In this document: one piece after another, positions 1 through 4,764 of the stretch
Position numbering within the stretch: position 1 is the stretch's first letter
Layout: the number at the start of each line of letters is the position of its first letter
DNA from: Actinomycetes bacterium
GTDB lineage: Bacteria; Actinomycetota; Actinomycetes; Streptosporangiales; Streptosporangiaceae
Direction of reading: 5' to 3'
Length of the DNA: 7,277 nucleotides
NCBI GenBank assembly: GCA_023425615.1
Contig: JAFACJ010000535.1
Span: 1-7,277 of the forward strand
Position numbers and translations under genes: made by a program
The notes under the pieces: model-generated
Seen by the model: the letters and a program-made list of their open reading frames with translations, nothing else
Told to the model about the DNA's origin: nothing
The model's database searches: none

Positions 1-335
1 GGTACTCCGCGCCAGGGCCCGAGCGCGGCGCCGCCTACCCGCGGCTCGACCCGGTCGGCGACGCCGGCGGCTGCCCCGGCGCGCACGAGCCCTGCGCCCC
101 GCTGCCCTACCTGTCGCTCGGCAGCTCGCTGGAAGTGCACAACGACTGCACCGGCCGCCGCGCCGACTTCGCGGTCGTCGAGTGCGGCTGCAACGCCGCA
201 CGGTTCTGCGACCGGTGCGTGGAGTGCGGCACCTCGCCCCGCGGCCGGCTGGTGGAGCTGACCAGGGCCAGTTTCGTGGATCTCGGGGGAGACCTGGAAG
301 TCGGCTGCTTCAACGTGACCCTGGCGGTGAACTGA
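1..335 (+). CDS. Cysteine-rich RlpA-like double-psi beta-barrel protein, 3' part only
   Basis: The gene enters from outside the window, leaving 110 codons (first full codon at base 3) and a TGA stop. The C-terminal half resembles the double-psi beta-barrel of RlpA/expansin-like proteins. A 'SLGSSLEVHN' strand is followed by 'RGRLVELTRASFVDLGG' and 'LEVGCFNVTLAV', matching the RlpA pattern of a GRVIDLSRAAF-like helix then a closing strand. Where RlpA normally has its D-R-G-P loop, this protein has a cysteine-dense insert, C-G-C...C..C..C-G, at about residues 61-76 of the visible part. Nine cysteines occur in 110 residues (24, 31, 49, 61, 63, 69, 72, 75, 102), which suggests an exported, disulfide-bonded or metal-binding protein. 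The usual catalytic loop is not recognisable, so I infer a binding role rather than an enzyme. No signal peptide can be seen because the N-terminus is missing. The stop overlaps the next start (TGATG). Confidence 0.6.
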   Translation, partial: YSAPGPERGAAYPRLDPVGDAGGCPGAHEPCAPLPYLSLGSSLEVHNDCTGRRADFAVVECGCNAARFCDRCVECGTSPRGRLVELTRASFVDLGGDLEVGCFNVTLAVN

Positions 336-1072
336 TGACGAACGCCCTTCTCGAAACCCAGCTCCTCGTCGTCATCTTCGTGTTCTTCCTTGCCGTCCTG
401 GGCAAGCTGCTCTCCCTGGAGAACCGGGTGCAGCTCCTCTACATCCCGGTCGAGGCAGTCTTGTGCGGGCTGCTCCTGCTCACGTCCCATCCGCTGGCCA
501 GGCTGGCGACCTCGATGCTGATGATCTCCGCGGCCTGGGTGCTGAGCGAGATGCGCACGCTCCGGCCCGGCCAGGGCTGCGGCTGCTTCGGGGTGCTCAG
601 CTCCAGCCCGATCAACCGGATGACGGTGCTGCGCACCGCCCTGCTGGCCATCGCCTCGTTCACCGCCTTCCCCGTGCCGCGCACCGGGCTGCAGATCCTC
701 ACCGGGCTCTCCGGAGCGCACGCCGCGCTGTTCACCGCCGAGGTCGCCCTGCTCGCGGCGATCTCTCCGGAGACCCCGCTGCTACTACGGCGCAACCGCG
801 TCCCCTGCGAGCGCCGCCCGGTCTCCCTGCGCCGCACCCTCGCGACCCTGCACGCCAGCGAGGCCTGGCGCCGGCACGGCCTGCCCCGCGACACCGAGCC
901 CACGGAGGTCTGGCGGGAACTGTGCTGGCGCTTCGTCGTCTACCGCGTCGACCGCAAAGATCTCGTCTTCGCCGTCTCCCTCTCCGACGGCGAAGTCCGC
1001 GCCGCCCTGGTCCCCGCCCCCGACCCCCTCCCGGCTCCCGCCCGCCGGCGCTCCCCCTCGGTCCTCGTCTGA
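335..1072 (+). CDS. MauE/DoxX-like redox-associated integral membrane protein
   Basis: A 245-residue protein starting at the ATG that overlaps the previous stop codon (TGATG), implying translational coupling; an upstream GTG at 182 in the same frame runs through the neighbour's coding sequence and is rejected. The first 145 residues hold about four or five hydrophobic helices (around 9-29, 34-51, 57-72, 97-114 and 127-144). A conserved-looking GQGCGCFG loop at 79-86 follows the third helix; a Cys-Gly-Cys-Phe-Gly loop in this position is typical of MauE-type membrane proteins. MauE is needed to mature the heavily disulfide-bonded small subunit of methylamine dehydrogenase, so family members are thought to move electrons or disulfides across the membrane. 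Residues 150-245 form a basic, proline-rich tail of unknown function with two more cysteines (158, 197). There are no methylamine dehydrogenase genes in view, so the likely client is the cysteine-rich barrel encoded just upstream. The family call is good; the role is inferred. Confidence 0.7.
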   Translation: MTNALLETQLLVVIFVFFLAVLGKLLSLENRVQLLYIPVEAVLCGLLLLTSHPLARLATSMLMISAAWVLSEMRTLRPGQGCGCFGVLSSSPINRMTVLRTALLAIASFTAFPVPRTGLQILTGLSGAHAALFTAEVALLAAISPETPLLLRRNRVPCERRPVSLRRTLATLHASEAWRRHGLPRDTEPTEVWRELCWRFVVYRVDRKDLVFAVSLSDGEVRAALVPAPDPLPAPARRRSPSVLV

Positions 1073-1129
1073 CCCTCCCGTCCGGCTCGCATCCGCAGGG
1101 CGCCACCGATGTCTGCTTCTGGGATCGTC

Positions 1130-1163
1130 TAAGGCTTTCTTGGGATGACCCTAGAGAGCCTTA
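1130..1163. terminator. Imperfect hairpin, candidate terminator for the MauE-like gene
   Basis: TAAGGCT (1130-1136) pairs with AGCCTTA (1157-1163). The stem continues through a U-G wobble, TCT/AGA, a U-U mismatch and GGG/CCC around an ATGA loop. It lies 58 bp after the MauE-like stop. No run of T follows, which is common for actinobacterial terminators. Its right arm is shared with the next dyad, so the two structures cannot form together. Confidence 0.5.
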
Positions 1164-1198
1164 TACTCCCGTGACCATGGAAATATAAGCTTCTCTAG
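1151..1198. repeat. 48-bp inverted repeat, CTAGAGA...TCTCTAG
   Basis: Arms 1151-1165 and 1184-1198 match as inverted repeats at 13 of 15 positions, with an 18-bp spacer. The outer seven bases (CTAGAGA / TCTCTAG) and the inner six (CTTATA / TATAAG) are exact. The left arm also pairs with 1130-1140, giving mutually exclusive folds. Confidence 0.6.
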
Positions 1199-1200
1199 CC

Positions 1201-1260
1201 CTGACACTAGAGTCATGTAGACAACACTCGTCACCGTTCTCTACGACCGTCTAGCGTCAG
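1201..1260. terminator. 60-bp dyad, candidate bidirectional terminator
   Basis: CTGACACTAGA (1201-1211) is an inverted copy of TCTAGCGTCAG (1250-1260) with one mismatch. The stem continues with GTC/GAC and GTAGA (1217-1221) / TCTAC (1240-1244) after small bulges, closing on an 18-nt loop. It ends 19 bp from the stop codon of the convergent ATPase gene, so it could terminate that gene as well as any plus-strand transcript. Confidence 0.5.
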
Positions 1261-1270
1261 GCCGAGAGAG

Positions 1271-1282
1271 CTGAATATTCAG
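1271..1282. repeat. 12-bp perfect palindrome over the ATPase stop codon
   Basis: CTGAATATTCAG is self-complementary and includes the minus-strand TGA stop at 1279-1281. Its AT-rich centre stands out against the flanking coding DNA. Function unknown; it may be chance. Confidence 0.4.
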
Positions 1283-2553
1283 GCAGGCTGAGCCCTGAGG
1301 AACTTGCCGAAGTGGGGGACGGTGAAGGCGACGAGCCCTCGCTCGGCGCTGAAGATCAATCCCTTCTTGATCAGACCGTCCCTGGCCGGAGACAGGCTGG
1401 AGGGCTTCCTGCCCAGTTCGTCGGCGACGGACGCGGTGGAGACCGGCTCGTCGCCCAGCGCCGCCATCGCCCGCATGTAGTCGCGCTCGGCGGGGGTGGC
1501 GCGCTCATAGCGGCTGCCGAAGAAGCCCACGGCCAGTTCGCTCTCGGCCTCGGGCGCGGCGACCTTGATGTCGTGCTCGGTGATCGGCGAGGTGGGCGCC
1601 AGATCCCAGACGACCTTGGCGTAGGCCTGGACGAAGTAGGGGTAGCCGTCCGCCGCCTCGTACAGGGCGTCCAGCGCTCCGGGGGTGAAGGTGACCTCCT
1701 CCCGCTCGGCGGGCGCCAGAAGCGCGTGGTCCGCCGCCTCGCGATCGAGGCGGTCGATCCTGGCGTAGCGAAAGAGCCGCTCGGAGTAGGACTTGCTGGC
1801 GCTCAGCACGGCCGGGAGATGGGGCAGGCCCGCCCCCACCACGATCAGCGGCCCGCCGGTCTGGGACAACTCGTGGCAGGCGGCGCACAGCGCCGAGACG
1901 TCGTCGGGCGGGATGTCCTGCATCTCGTCGACGAACAGGCCGATGCCCACGCCGAGGTCGGTGGCGACCGAGGCCGCGTCGACGAACAACTCGGTGAGGT
2001 CGATCTCCAGATCGCCGGAGTCGGCACGGCCCCGCGCGGCGGGCACGCTGATGCCCGGCGACCAGCGGTGCACCGGTGTCCTGGCGCGGCCGGAGGGCGG
2101 CGGCTCGGCCTGGGCGAACGCCTTGAGGACGCCGAGGAACTCCTCGATCCGGTCGGGGGCGCGGTGCCGCGGCGCCAGTTCCCGGATCGCGGTGTGCAGG
2201 GCGGCGGCGACCGGCCGCCGGATGGACTGCTCGGGCCGTGCCTCGATCTTGCCGGTGCCCCACAGCCGCTGGATCGCCATGGAGCGGAAGGTGTTGAGCA
2301 GGACGGTCTTGCCGACCCCGCGCAACCCGGTGATGATCATGCTGCGTTCCGGCCGCCCCCTGGCCACCCGTTCCAGCACGACCTCGAACTGCCGCAGCTC
2401 GCGGTCACGGCCGGCGAGCTCCGGTGGGCGCTGGCCCGCGCCCGGCGCGTAGGGATTGCGTACGGGGTCCACGCTCTCGGACTCTATGAGGGCGTATAGC
2501 TGCGGTCGTAGATTTCCGTAGAAACACATACGGCGTGTCGCCACAATCGCCAC
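1279..2553 (-). CDS. Orphan AAA+ ATPase with C-terminal winged helix (Orc1/Cdc6-like or STAND-like)
   Basis: A P-loop ATPase of 424 residues if begun at the GTG at 2553. That GTG follows GAAGGGGG with a 6-nt gap; a TTG at 2559 touches the ribosome site and an ATG at 2529 has none. Walker A is GLRGVGKT (76-83), Walker B is LFVDEMQD (206-213), and a sensor-1-like strand 'LIVVGAGLP' follows at about 236-244. The 'DGYPYFVQ' motif at 302-309 belongs to the lid of archaeal-ATPase/STAND relatives. Residues about 356-422 form a winged helix ('VSTASVADELGRKPSSLS'). Such proteins use ATP to switch or load nucleoprotein complexes. Here there is no effector domain, transposase partner or protease beside it, so the target is unknown. 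It is a single-gene transcript with its own promoter and LexA-box-like elements. Residues before about 35 look poorly conserved, leaving the exact start uncertain. Confidence 0.75.
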   Translation of the reverse strand: MAIVATRRMCFYGNLRPQLYALIESESVDPVRNPYAPGAGQRPPELAGRDRELRQFEVVLERVARGRPERSMIITGLRGVGKTVLLNTFRSMAIQRLWGTGKIEARPEQSIRRPVAAALHTAIRELAPRHRAPDRIEEFLGVLKAFAQAEPPPSGRARTPVHRWSPGISVPAARGRADSGDLEIDLTELFVDAASVATDLGVGIGLFVDEMQDIPPDDVSALCAACHELSQTGGPLIVVGAGLPHLPAVLSASKSYSERLFRYARIDRLDREAADHALLAPAEREEVTFTPGALDALYEAADGYPYFVQAYAKVVWDLAPTSPITEHDIKVAAPEAESELAVGFFGSRYERATPAERDYMRAMAALGDEPVSTASVADELGRKPSSLSPARDGLIKKGLIFSAERGLVAFTVPHFGKFLRAQPA

Positions 2554-2573
2554 AACCAACCCCCTTCACCCAC

Positions 2574-2589
2574 TCGAAGATGCGTTCGA
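2574..2589. promoter_or_regulatory. LexA (SOS) box-like palindrome A
   Basis: TCGAAGATGCGTTCGA matches the actinobacterial LexA consensus TCGAAC-N4-GTTCGA at 11 of 12 specified positions. It lies just downstream of the inferred transcription start of the ATPase gene, where bound repressor would block initiation or elongation. Confidence 0.5.
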
Positions 2590-2598
2590 CCACGCCCA

Positions 2599-2628
2599 AC
2601 GTTAGCGCACACATGTTCGAGCTGTCAG
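2599..2628 (-). promoter_or_regulatory. Candidate promoter of the AAA+ ATPase gene
   Basis: Read on the minus strand, CTGACA (2628-2623), an 18-bp spacer and TAACGT (2604-2599) fit a housekeeping sigma promoter. Transcription would start near 2592, leaving a leader of about 38 nt that contains GAAGGGGG (2567-2560) 6 nt before the GTG start. Confidence 0.5.
2605..2620. promoter_or_regulatory. LexA (SOS) box-like site B, weaker
   Basis: GCGCACACATGTTCGA has a perfect right half-site (GTTCGA) and a 4-of-6 left half. It fills the spacer between the -35 and -10 boxes of the ATPase promoter, and its centre is 31 bp (about three helical turns) from box A. Confidence 0.35.
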
Positions 2629-2659
2629 CCGACTCTGTGGAAACGAGTCGGTAGGCTCG
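2618..2659. promoter_or_regulatory. Inverted-repeat operator candidate over the MarR-gene promoter
   Basis: CCGACTC (2629-2635) and GAGTCGG (2645-2651) form a perfect 7-bp inverted repeat around 9 bp, nested inside CGAGC (2618-2622) / GCTCG (2655-2659). The dyad covers the presumed -35 to -10 interval of the MarR gene and touches the -35 of the divergent ATPase promoter. Autoregulation by the MarR protein is the natural reading, but binding is inferred. Confidence 0.5.
2652..2657 (+). promoter_or_regulatory. -10 box of the MarR-family gene (leaderless start)
   Basis: TAGGCT lies exactly 7 nt before the ATG at 2665, the spacing seen in actinobacterial leaderless genes. GAGGG sits only 1 nt from the ATG, too close to act as a ribosome site. 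No clear -35 hexamer is visible. Confidence 0.45.
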
Positions 2660-2664
2660 AGGGC

Positions 2665-3117
2665 ATGGAAGAACCCCGCTGGCTGGACACCGCCCAGCAG
2701 GGCCATTGGCGCGCCTACCTCGAAGGCAGCTCCCGGCTGTGGGAGCGGCTGGATCGCGAGCTGAAGAAGGAGCACGGGCTCACCATGCCCGAGTACGAGA
2801 TCCTCGTCAGGCTGTCGGAGTCACCCGACCGCCGGCTCCGGATGGCCGAGCTCGCCGCCATGGCCTACCAGTCACGCAGCCGCCTGTCCCACACCTGCTC
2901 CCGGCTGGAGGCCAAGGGACTGGTCCGGCGCGAGGCCTGCGCCGACGACAAACGCGGTATCAACGCCCATCTCACCGACGAGGGCTTCGCCGCCTTGGAG
3001 CGGGCCGCGCGGCACCACGTGCGGACGGTGCGCGACCACTTCATCGACCTGGTCTCCGCCGAGGAGCTGGAGATCATCGGCCGCGCCTTCACCAGGATCG
3101 CCGAGCGGGCCGGCTGA
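2665..3117 (+). CDS. MarR-family transcriptional regulator
   Basis: A 150-residue protein of normal length for MarR dimers. N-terminal dimerisation helices (about 5-35) lead into a winged helix-turn-helix: 'LRMAELAAMAYQSRSRLSH' gives the HTH with recognition helix around 70-82. The wing carries the family signature 'DDKRG' at 94-98, followed by 'HLTDEGFAAL' and C-terminal dimerisation helices. The opening 'EEPRWLD' resembles many actinobacterial MarR proteins, which supports the ATG at 2665 despite the absence of a proper ribosome site. MarR proteins usually repress their own and a nearby gene and release DNA on binding a small phenolic or oxidant. The divergent ATPase is the only adjacent candidate target, since the downstream gene is convergent. 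The inverted repeat at 2629-2651 is the likely operator. The inducer cannot be told from sequence. Confidence 0.88.
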   Translation: MEEPRWLDTAQQGHWRAYLEGSSRLWERLDRELKKEHGLTMPEYEILVRLSESPDRRLRMAELAAMAYQSRSRLSHTCSRLEAKGLVRREACADDKRGINAHLTDEGFAALERAARHHVRTVRDHFIDLVSAEELEIIGRAFTRIAERAG

Positions 3118-3127
3118 ACCGGCGCTC
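3103..3127. terminator. Hairpin overlapping the MarR stop codon, candidate bidirectional terminator
   Basis: GAGCG (3103-3107) pairs with CGCTC (3123-3127) and, after a GG bulge, CCGG with CCGG around a CTGAA loop containing the TGA stop. Only 26 bp separate the MarR gene from the convergent membrane-protein gene, so one GC-rich hairpin may serve both. Confidence 0.4.
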
Positions 3128-3143
3128 GGCCCACGCCCGGCGC

Positions 3144-3530
3144 TCAGCCCAGGCCCGTGGCGAAGCCCAGGGACAGCAGGGTGAGGGCGACCCAGCCGCC
3201 CATCATCCCGAACCCGAACTGACGCCCGCCGCCGCCCACTCCCCAGACCAGGAACGAGCCGAGGCCGAAGGCGACGGCGATCAGCACCAGCGCCTGCACC
3301 CCGGCCCCGCTTCCGCTGTGCCGCAGCGGCGCCCACATGACGATGAGGTTGACCAGGACGTAGGTGAGGAATCCGGCGGCGGCGCGCAGCACGTCGACGC
3401 GGGTGGGCGGCTCGCCCAGGAAGTCCGGCCAGGTCAGGCCCGCGCCCTGCGGCGGCGTTCCGGCCTGCGGCGCCTCGCGCATCTGGAACAACTCATCGGA
3501 GAGTGTCGGCCGTTCGTCCGGCTCGGTCAT
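3144..3530 (-). CDS. Small three-helix membrane protein, family not recognised
   Basis: A 128-residue protein. The ATG at 3530 is chosen because AGGA stands 6 nt before it on the minus strand; an in-frame ATG at 3548 lacks such a site and would overlap the divergent gene. A soluble, acidic and proline-rich N-terminus of about 48 residues is followed by three hydrophobic spans (about 50-66, 77-97 and 104-126). The third is glycine-rich ('GMMGGWVALTLLSLGFATG') and runs to the C-terminus. There are no cysteines or charged residues inside the membrane spans to suggest catalysis or transport. I do not recognise a family; generic actinobacterial conserved membrane proteins look like this. It faces the M15 peptidase lipoprotein gene head to head across 16 bp, so shared regulation and a cell-envelope role are possible. 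Confidence 0.7.
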   Translation of the reverse strand: MTEPDERPTLSDELFQMREAPQAGTPPQGAGLTWPDFLGEPPTRVDVLRAAAGFLTYVLVNLIVMWAPLRHSGSGAGVQALVLIAVAFGLGSFLVWGVGGGGRQFGFGMMGGWVALTLLSLGFATGLG

Positions 3531-3546
3531 GGGCGATCCTGAGGTC

Positions 3547-4272
3547 ATGGACGTTTCACGGGCTTTTTCGATAGTCGCCCTGGGAGCGGTGCTCCTCGTC
3601 GGAACGGCCGCATGTGGCCAGTCCCAGCAGGGGGCGGAGCCGACCGGCACGCGGACGCAGTCGGCGCCCGCTCCGACCGCGACGCCTTCTCCCACGGGGC
3701 CTCCGAAGTTCACCGCGAAGATCGACAATGTCACCCGGGAGCAGTTGCGGTACTCCTGGCGACAGGGCTGCCCCGTGCCGCTCTCCGGGCTCAAAGTGAT
3801 CACGATGCCCTACTGGGGGTTCGATAACAAGGCACACGAAGGAGGCAAGCTGGTCATCAACGCCAAGGTGGCCCAAAAGATAGCCGGAGTCTTCGAAAAG
3901 CTTTACAAGGACCGCTACCCCATCCAGAAGATGGTCCCGGTCGATGAGTACAAGGGCGATGACTTCGACTCGATCGAGGCCAACAACACCTCGGCGTTCA
4001 ACTGCCGCCAGGCCACCGGCTCGTCCAACTGGTCGCGCCACGCCTACGGCATGGCCGTCGACCTCAACCCGTGCCAGAACCCGTACGTCTCCACGAGCGG
4101 GGAGATCGCCCACAAGAAATGCGCGAAGTACTACCGGACGCGCAACGGCAAGGACCCCGGTGTCATCACGCCCGGCGACGACGTGGTGAAGGCGTTCGAG
4201 AGCATCGGCTGGAAGTGGGGCGGCTACTGGGTCGGCACCAAGGACTACCAGCACTTCTCGGACAGCCGGTAA
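3547..4272 (+). CDS. Lipoprotein M15-family D,D-/L,D-peptidase (VanY/endolysin-like)
   Basis: A 241-residue predicted lipoprotein. A short n-region (MDVSR), a hydrophobic stretch (7-19) and 'GTAAC' put the lipidated cysteine at 23. A threonine/proline-rich linker runs to about 55. The catalytic domain has the M15 zinc signature 'SRHAYGMAVDLNP': H165 and D172 are ligands, and the third is H236 in 'DYQHFS'. 'GWKWGGYW' (221-228) is the typical strand before the last ligand. This arrangement matches the Peptidase_M15_4 group, which cuts peptidoglycan stem peptides as D-alanyl-D-alanine carboxypeptidase or L-alanyl-D-glutamate endopeptidase. Cys75, 153, 176 and 192 may form disulfides outside the cell. 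The start is uncertain: GAGG is only 2 nt from this ATG, while the ATG at 3529 has no ribosome site and overlaps the divergent start codon. Its target bond cannot be decided here, and no van resistance genes are nearby. Confidence 0.85.
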   Translation: MDVSRAFSIVALGAVLLVGTAACGQSQQGAEPTGTRTQSAPAPTATPSPTGPPKFTAKIDNVTREQLRYSWRQGCPVPLSGLKVITMPYWGFDNKAHEGGKLVINAKVAQKIAGVFEKLYKDRYPIQKMVPVDEYKGDDFDSIEANNTSAFNCRQATGSSNWSRHAYGMAVDLNPCQNPYVSTSGEIAHKKCAKYYRTRNGKDPGVITPGDDVVKAFESIGWKWGGYWVGTKDYQHFSDSR

Positions 4273-4300
4273 GCCGGCTCCGCGCCCTTCGGGAGATACC

Positions 4301-4341
4301 GTGCGACCGCAGTGGGGGCGCGGACACCACTGCGGCCGCAC
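4301..4341 (+). terminator. Strong terminator hairpin after the M15 peptidase gene
   Basis: GTGCG-A-CCGCAGTGG (4301-4315) pairs with CCACTGCGG-C-CGCAC (4327-4341), 14 of 15 positions, with an 11-nt loop. It begins 28 bp after the peptidase stop. There is no T run. It also insulates the HTH/Clp-N operon downstream. Confidence 0.65.
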
Positions 4342-4351
4342 GGGGCTCGAA

Positions 4352-4373
4352 GGACGCGCGGAAGCGAGCGTCC
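4352..4373 (+). terminator. Second hairpin behind the main terminator
   Basis: GGACGC (4352-4357) and GCGTCC (4368-4373) pair perfectly. The stem continues, after a G-A mismatch, with CG/CG around a GAAG tetraloop. It probably backs up the hairpin at 4301-4341. The remaining 4374-4460 shows no further clear element. Confidence 0.4.
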
Positions 4374-4461
4374 ATACTCCGAACAATTACCCTCCCGGAC
4401 GCCGTCGGGTGGCACGATTCCCAGAACTCGTCCCAGACCGGCCCTCCCGCACACCCGAAGA

Positions 4462-4479
4462 TGTCAACCGGGGTTGACA
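4462..4479. promoter_or_regulatory. 18-bp perfect palindrome, operator copy 1
   Basis: TGTCAACCGGGGTTGACA: two 7-bp arms (TGTCAAC / GTTGACA) around 4 bp. Its right half contains TTGACA (4474-4479), the -35 box of the HTH/Clp-N promoter. Confidence 0.75.
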
Positions 4480-4502
4480 CGCGGGCCGTGTCAACCTACG
4501 TT
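4474..4502 (+). promoter_or_regulatory. Promoter of the HTH/Clp-N operon
   Basis: TTGACA (4474-4479), 17 bp, TACGTT (4497-4502), then 6 nt to the ATG at 4509. The -35 box is a full consensus match. There is no Shine-Dalgarno sequence before the ATG, so the transcript is probably leaderless. Both hexamers lie within the paired palindromes. Confidence 0.65.
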
Positions 4503-4506
4503 GACA
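4489..4506. promoter_or_regulatory. 18-bp perfect palindrome, operator copy 2
   Basis: TGTCAACCTACGTTGACA has the same 7-bp arms as copy 1 but a different 4-bp centre, so the arms are the selected part. Centres are 27 bp apart. It covers the -10 box and ends 2 bp before the ATG, so occupancy would block both polymerase and initiation. Confidence 0.75.
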
Positions 4507-4508
4507 TC

Positions 4509-4763
4509 ATGACGAGTGGAGAACAGCTCGCCCGCGAGGCGGGCAGCCGGGATCCGGCCGTGGGGCTGCGCGCGGTGCGGGCGCTGCGCGAGCTGGCCGA
4601 CCGGCTGGAAGTGCTGCAGGTCGGCAACGCCAGGACGCTGGGCTGGTCCTGGCAGGAGATCGCCGAGGCGCTCGGGGTCAGCCGCCAGGCCGTCCACAAG
4701 AAGCACCGGAGCGCCGAGTCGTCACGGCTGAGGGGATTCCCCGGATTCGGAAAGGACAGCTGA
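4509..4763 (+). CDS. Small HTH DNA-binding protein, probable autoregulator of the Clp-N operon
   Basis: An 84-residue protein. Residues 14-36 form an arginine/alanine/leucine-rich amphipathic helix ('AVGLRAVRALRELADRLE'), probably for dimerisation. Residues 45-66 are a helix-turn-helix: 'WSWQEIAEALGVSRQAVHKKH' has the A-x-x-L-G-V-S-R-Q-A-V core of sigma-region-4/Xre-like HTHs. The tail (67-84) is short and basic. The reading frame continues upstream as far as 4071, but only through the peptidase gene and the terminators; the ATG at 4509 directly follows a good promoter. The stop lies 1 nt before the next start, so the two genes form one transcript. A compact homodimer suits the paired palindromes that cover its promoter, so autorepression is likely though inferred. 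Small HTH genes of this form beside Clp-N genes recur in actinomycetes as I recall; I know of no experimental function. Confidence 0.8.
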   Translation: MTSGEQLAREAGSRDPAVGLRAVRALRELADRLEVLQVGNARTLGWSWQEIAEALGVSRQAVHKKHRSAESSRLRGFPGFGKDS

Positions 4764-4764
4764 C

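Larger units (their letters stand above)
1073..1278. other. Low-GC convergent intergenic region with stacked inverted repeats
   Basis: This stretch separates two convergent genes and has no credible ORF. Bases 1111-1260 contain 75 G/C of 150, against roughly 70% in the flanks. It contains four CTAG tetranucleotides (1151, 1195, 1207, 1251), a word I saw only once elsewhere in the window (near 5292). At least three imperfect dyads and one palindrome are stacked here, listed separately. A candidate plus-strand promoter, TTGGGA (1140-1145), 16 nt, TATACT (1162-1167), lies inside it. It could be a bidirectional terminator, a small RNA gene, or a remnant of inserted DNA. Confidence 0.6.

Noticed and set aside
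182..334. Upstream GTG extension of the MauE-like protein
   Set aside because: The extension runs through the coding sequence of the cysteine-rich gene in another frame. The ATG at 335 gives a natural start just before the first membrane helix and a TGATG overlap.
1312..2499. Long open frame (395 codons) on the plus strand
   Set aside because: It is exactly antisense to the ATPase gene, whose product has intact Walker A, Walker B and winged-helix motifs. High GC keeps the opposite frame open; its product is low-complexity and has no recognisable domain.
3547..4272. VanY-type vancomycin-resistance gene
   Set aside because: The M15 signature is clear, but there is no vanH/A/X or vanRS gene nearby, and many housekeeping M15 lipoproteins look the same.
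4462..4506. Repeated GTCAAC/GTTGAC considered as a CRISPR or direct-repeat array
   Set aside because: Only two 18-bp palindromes exist, without spacer-sized units. Their position on the -35 and -10 boxes fits operators.
4071..4508. N-terminal extension of the HTH protein
   Set aside because: It crosses the peptidase gene, two hairpins and the promoter. The extra residues are arginine-rich out-of-frame translation.
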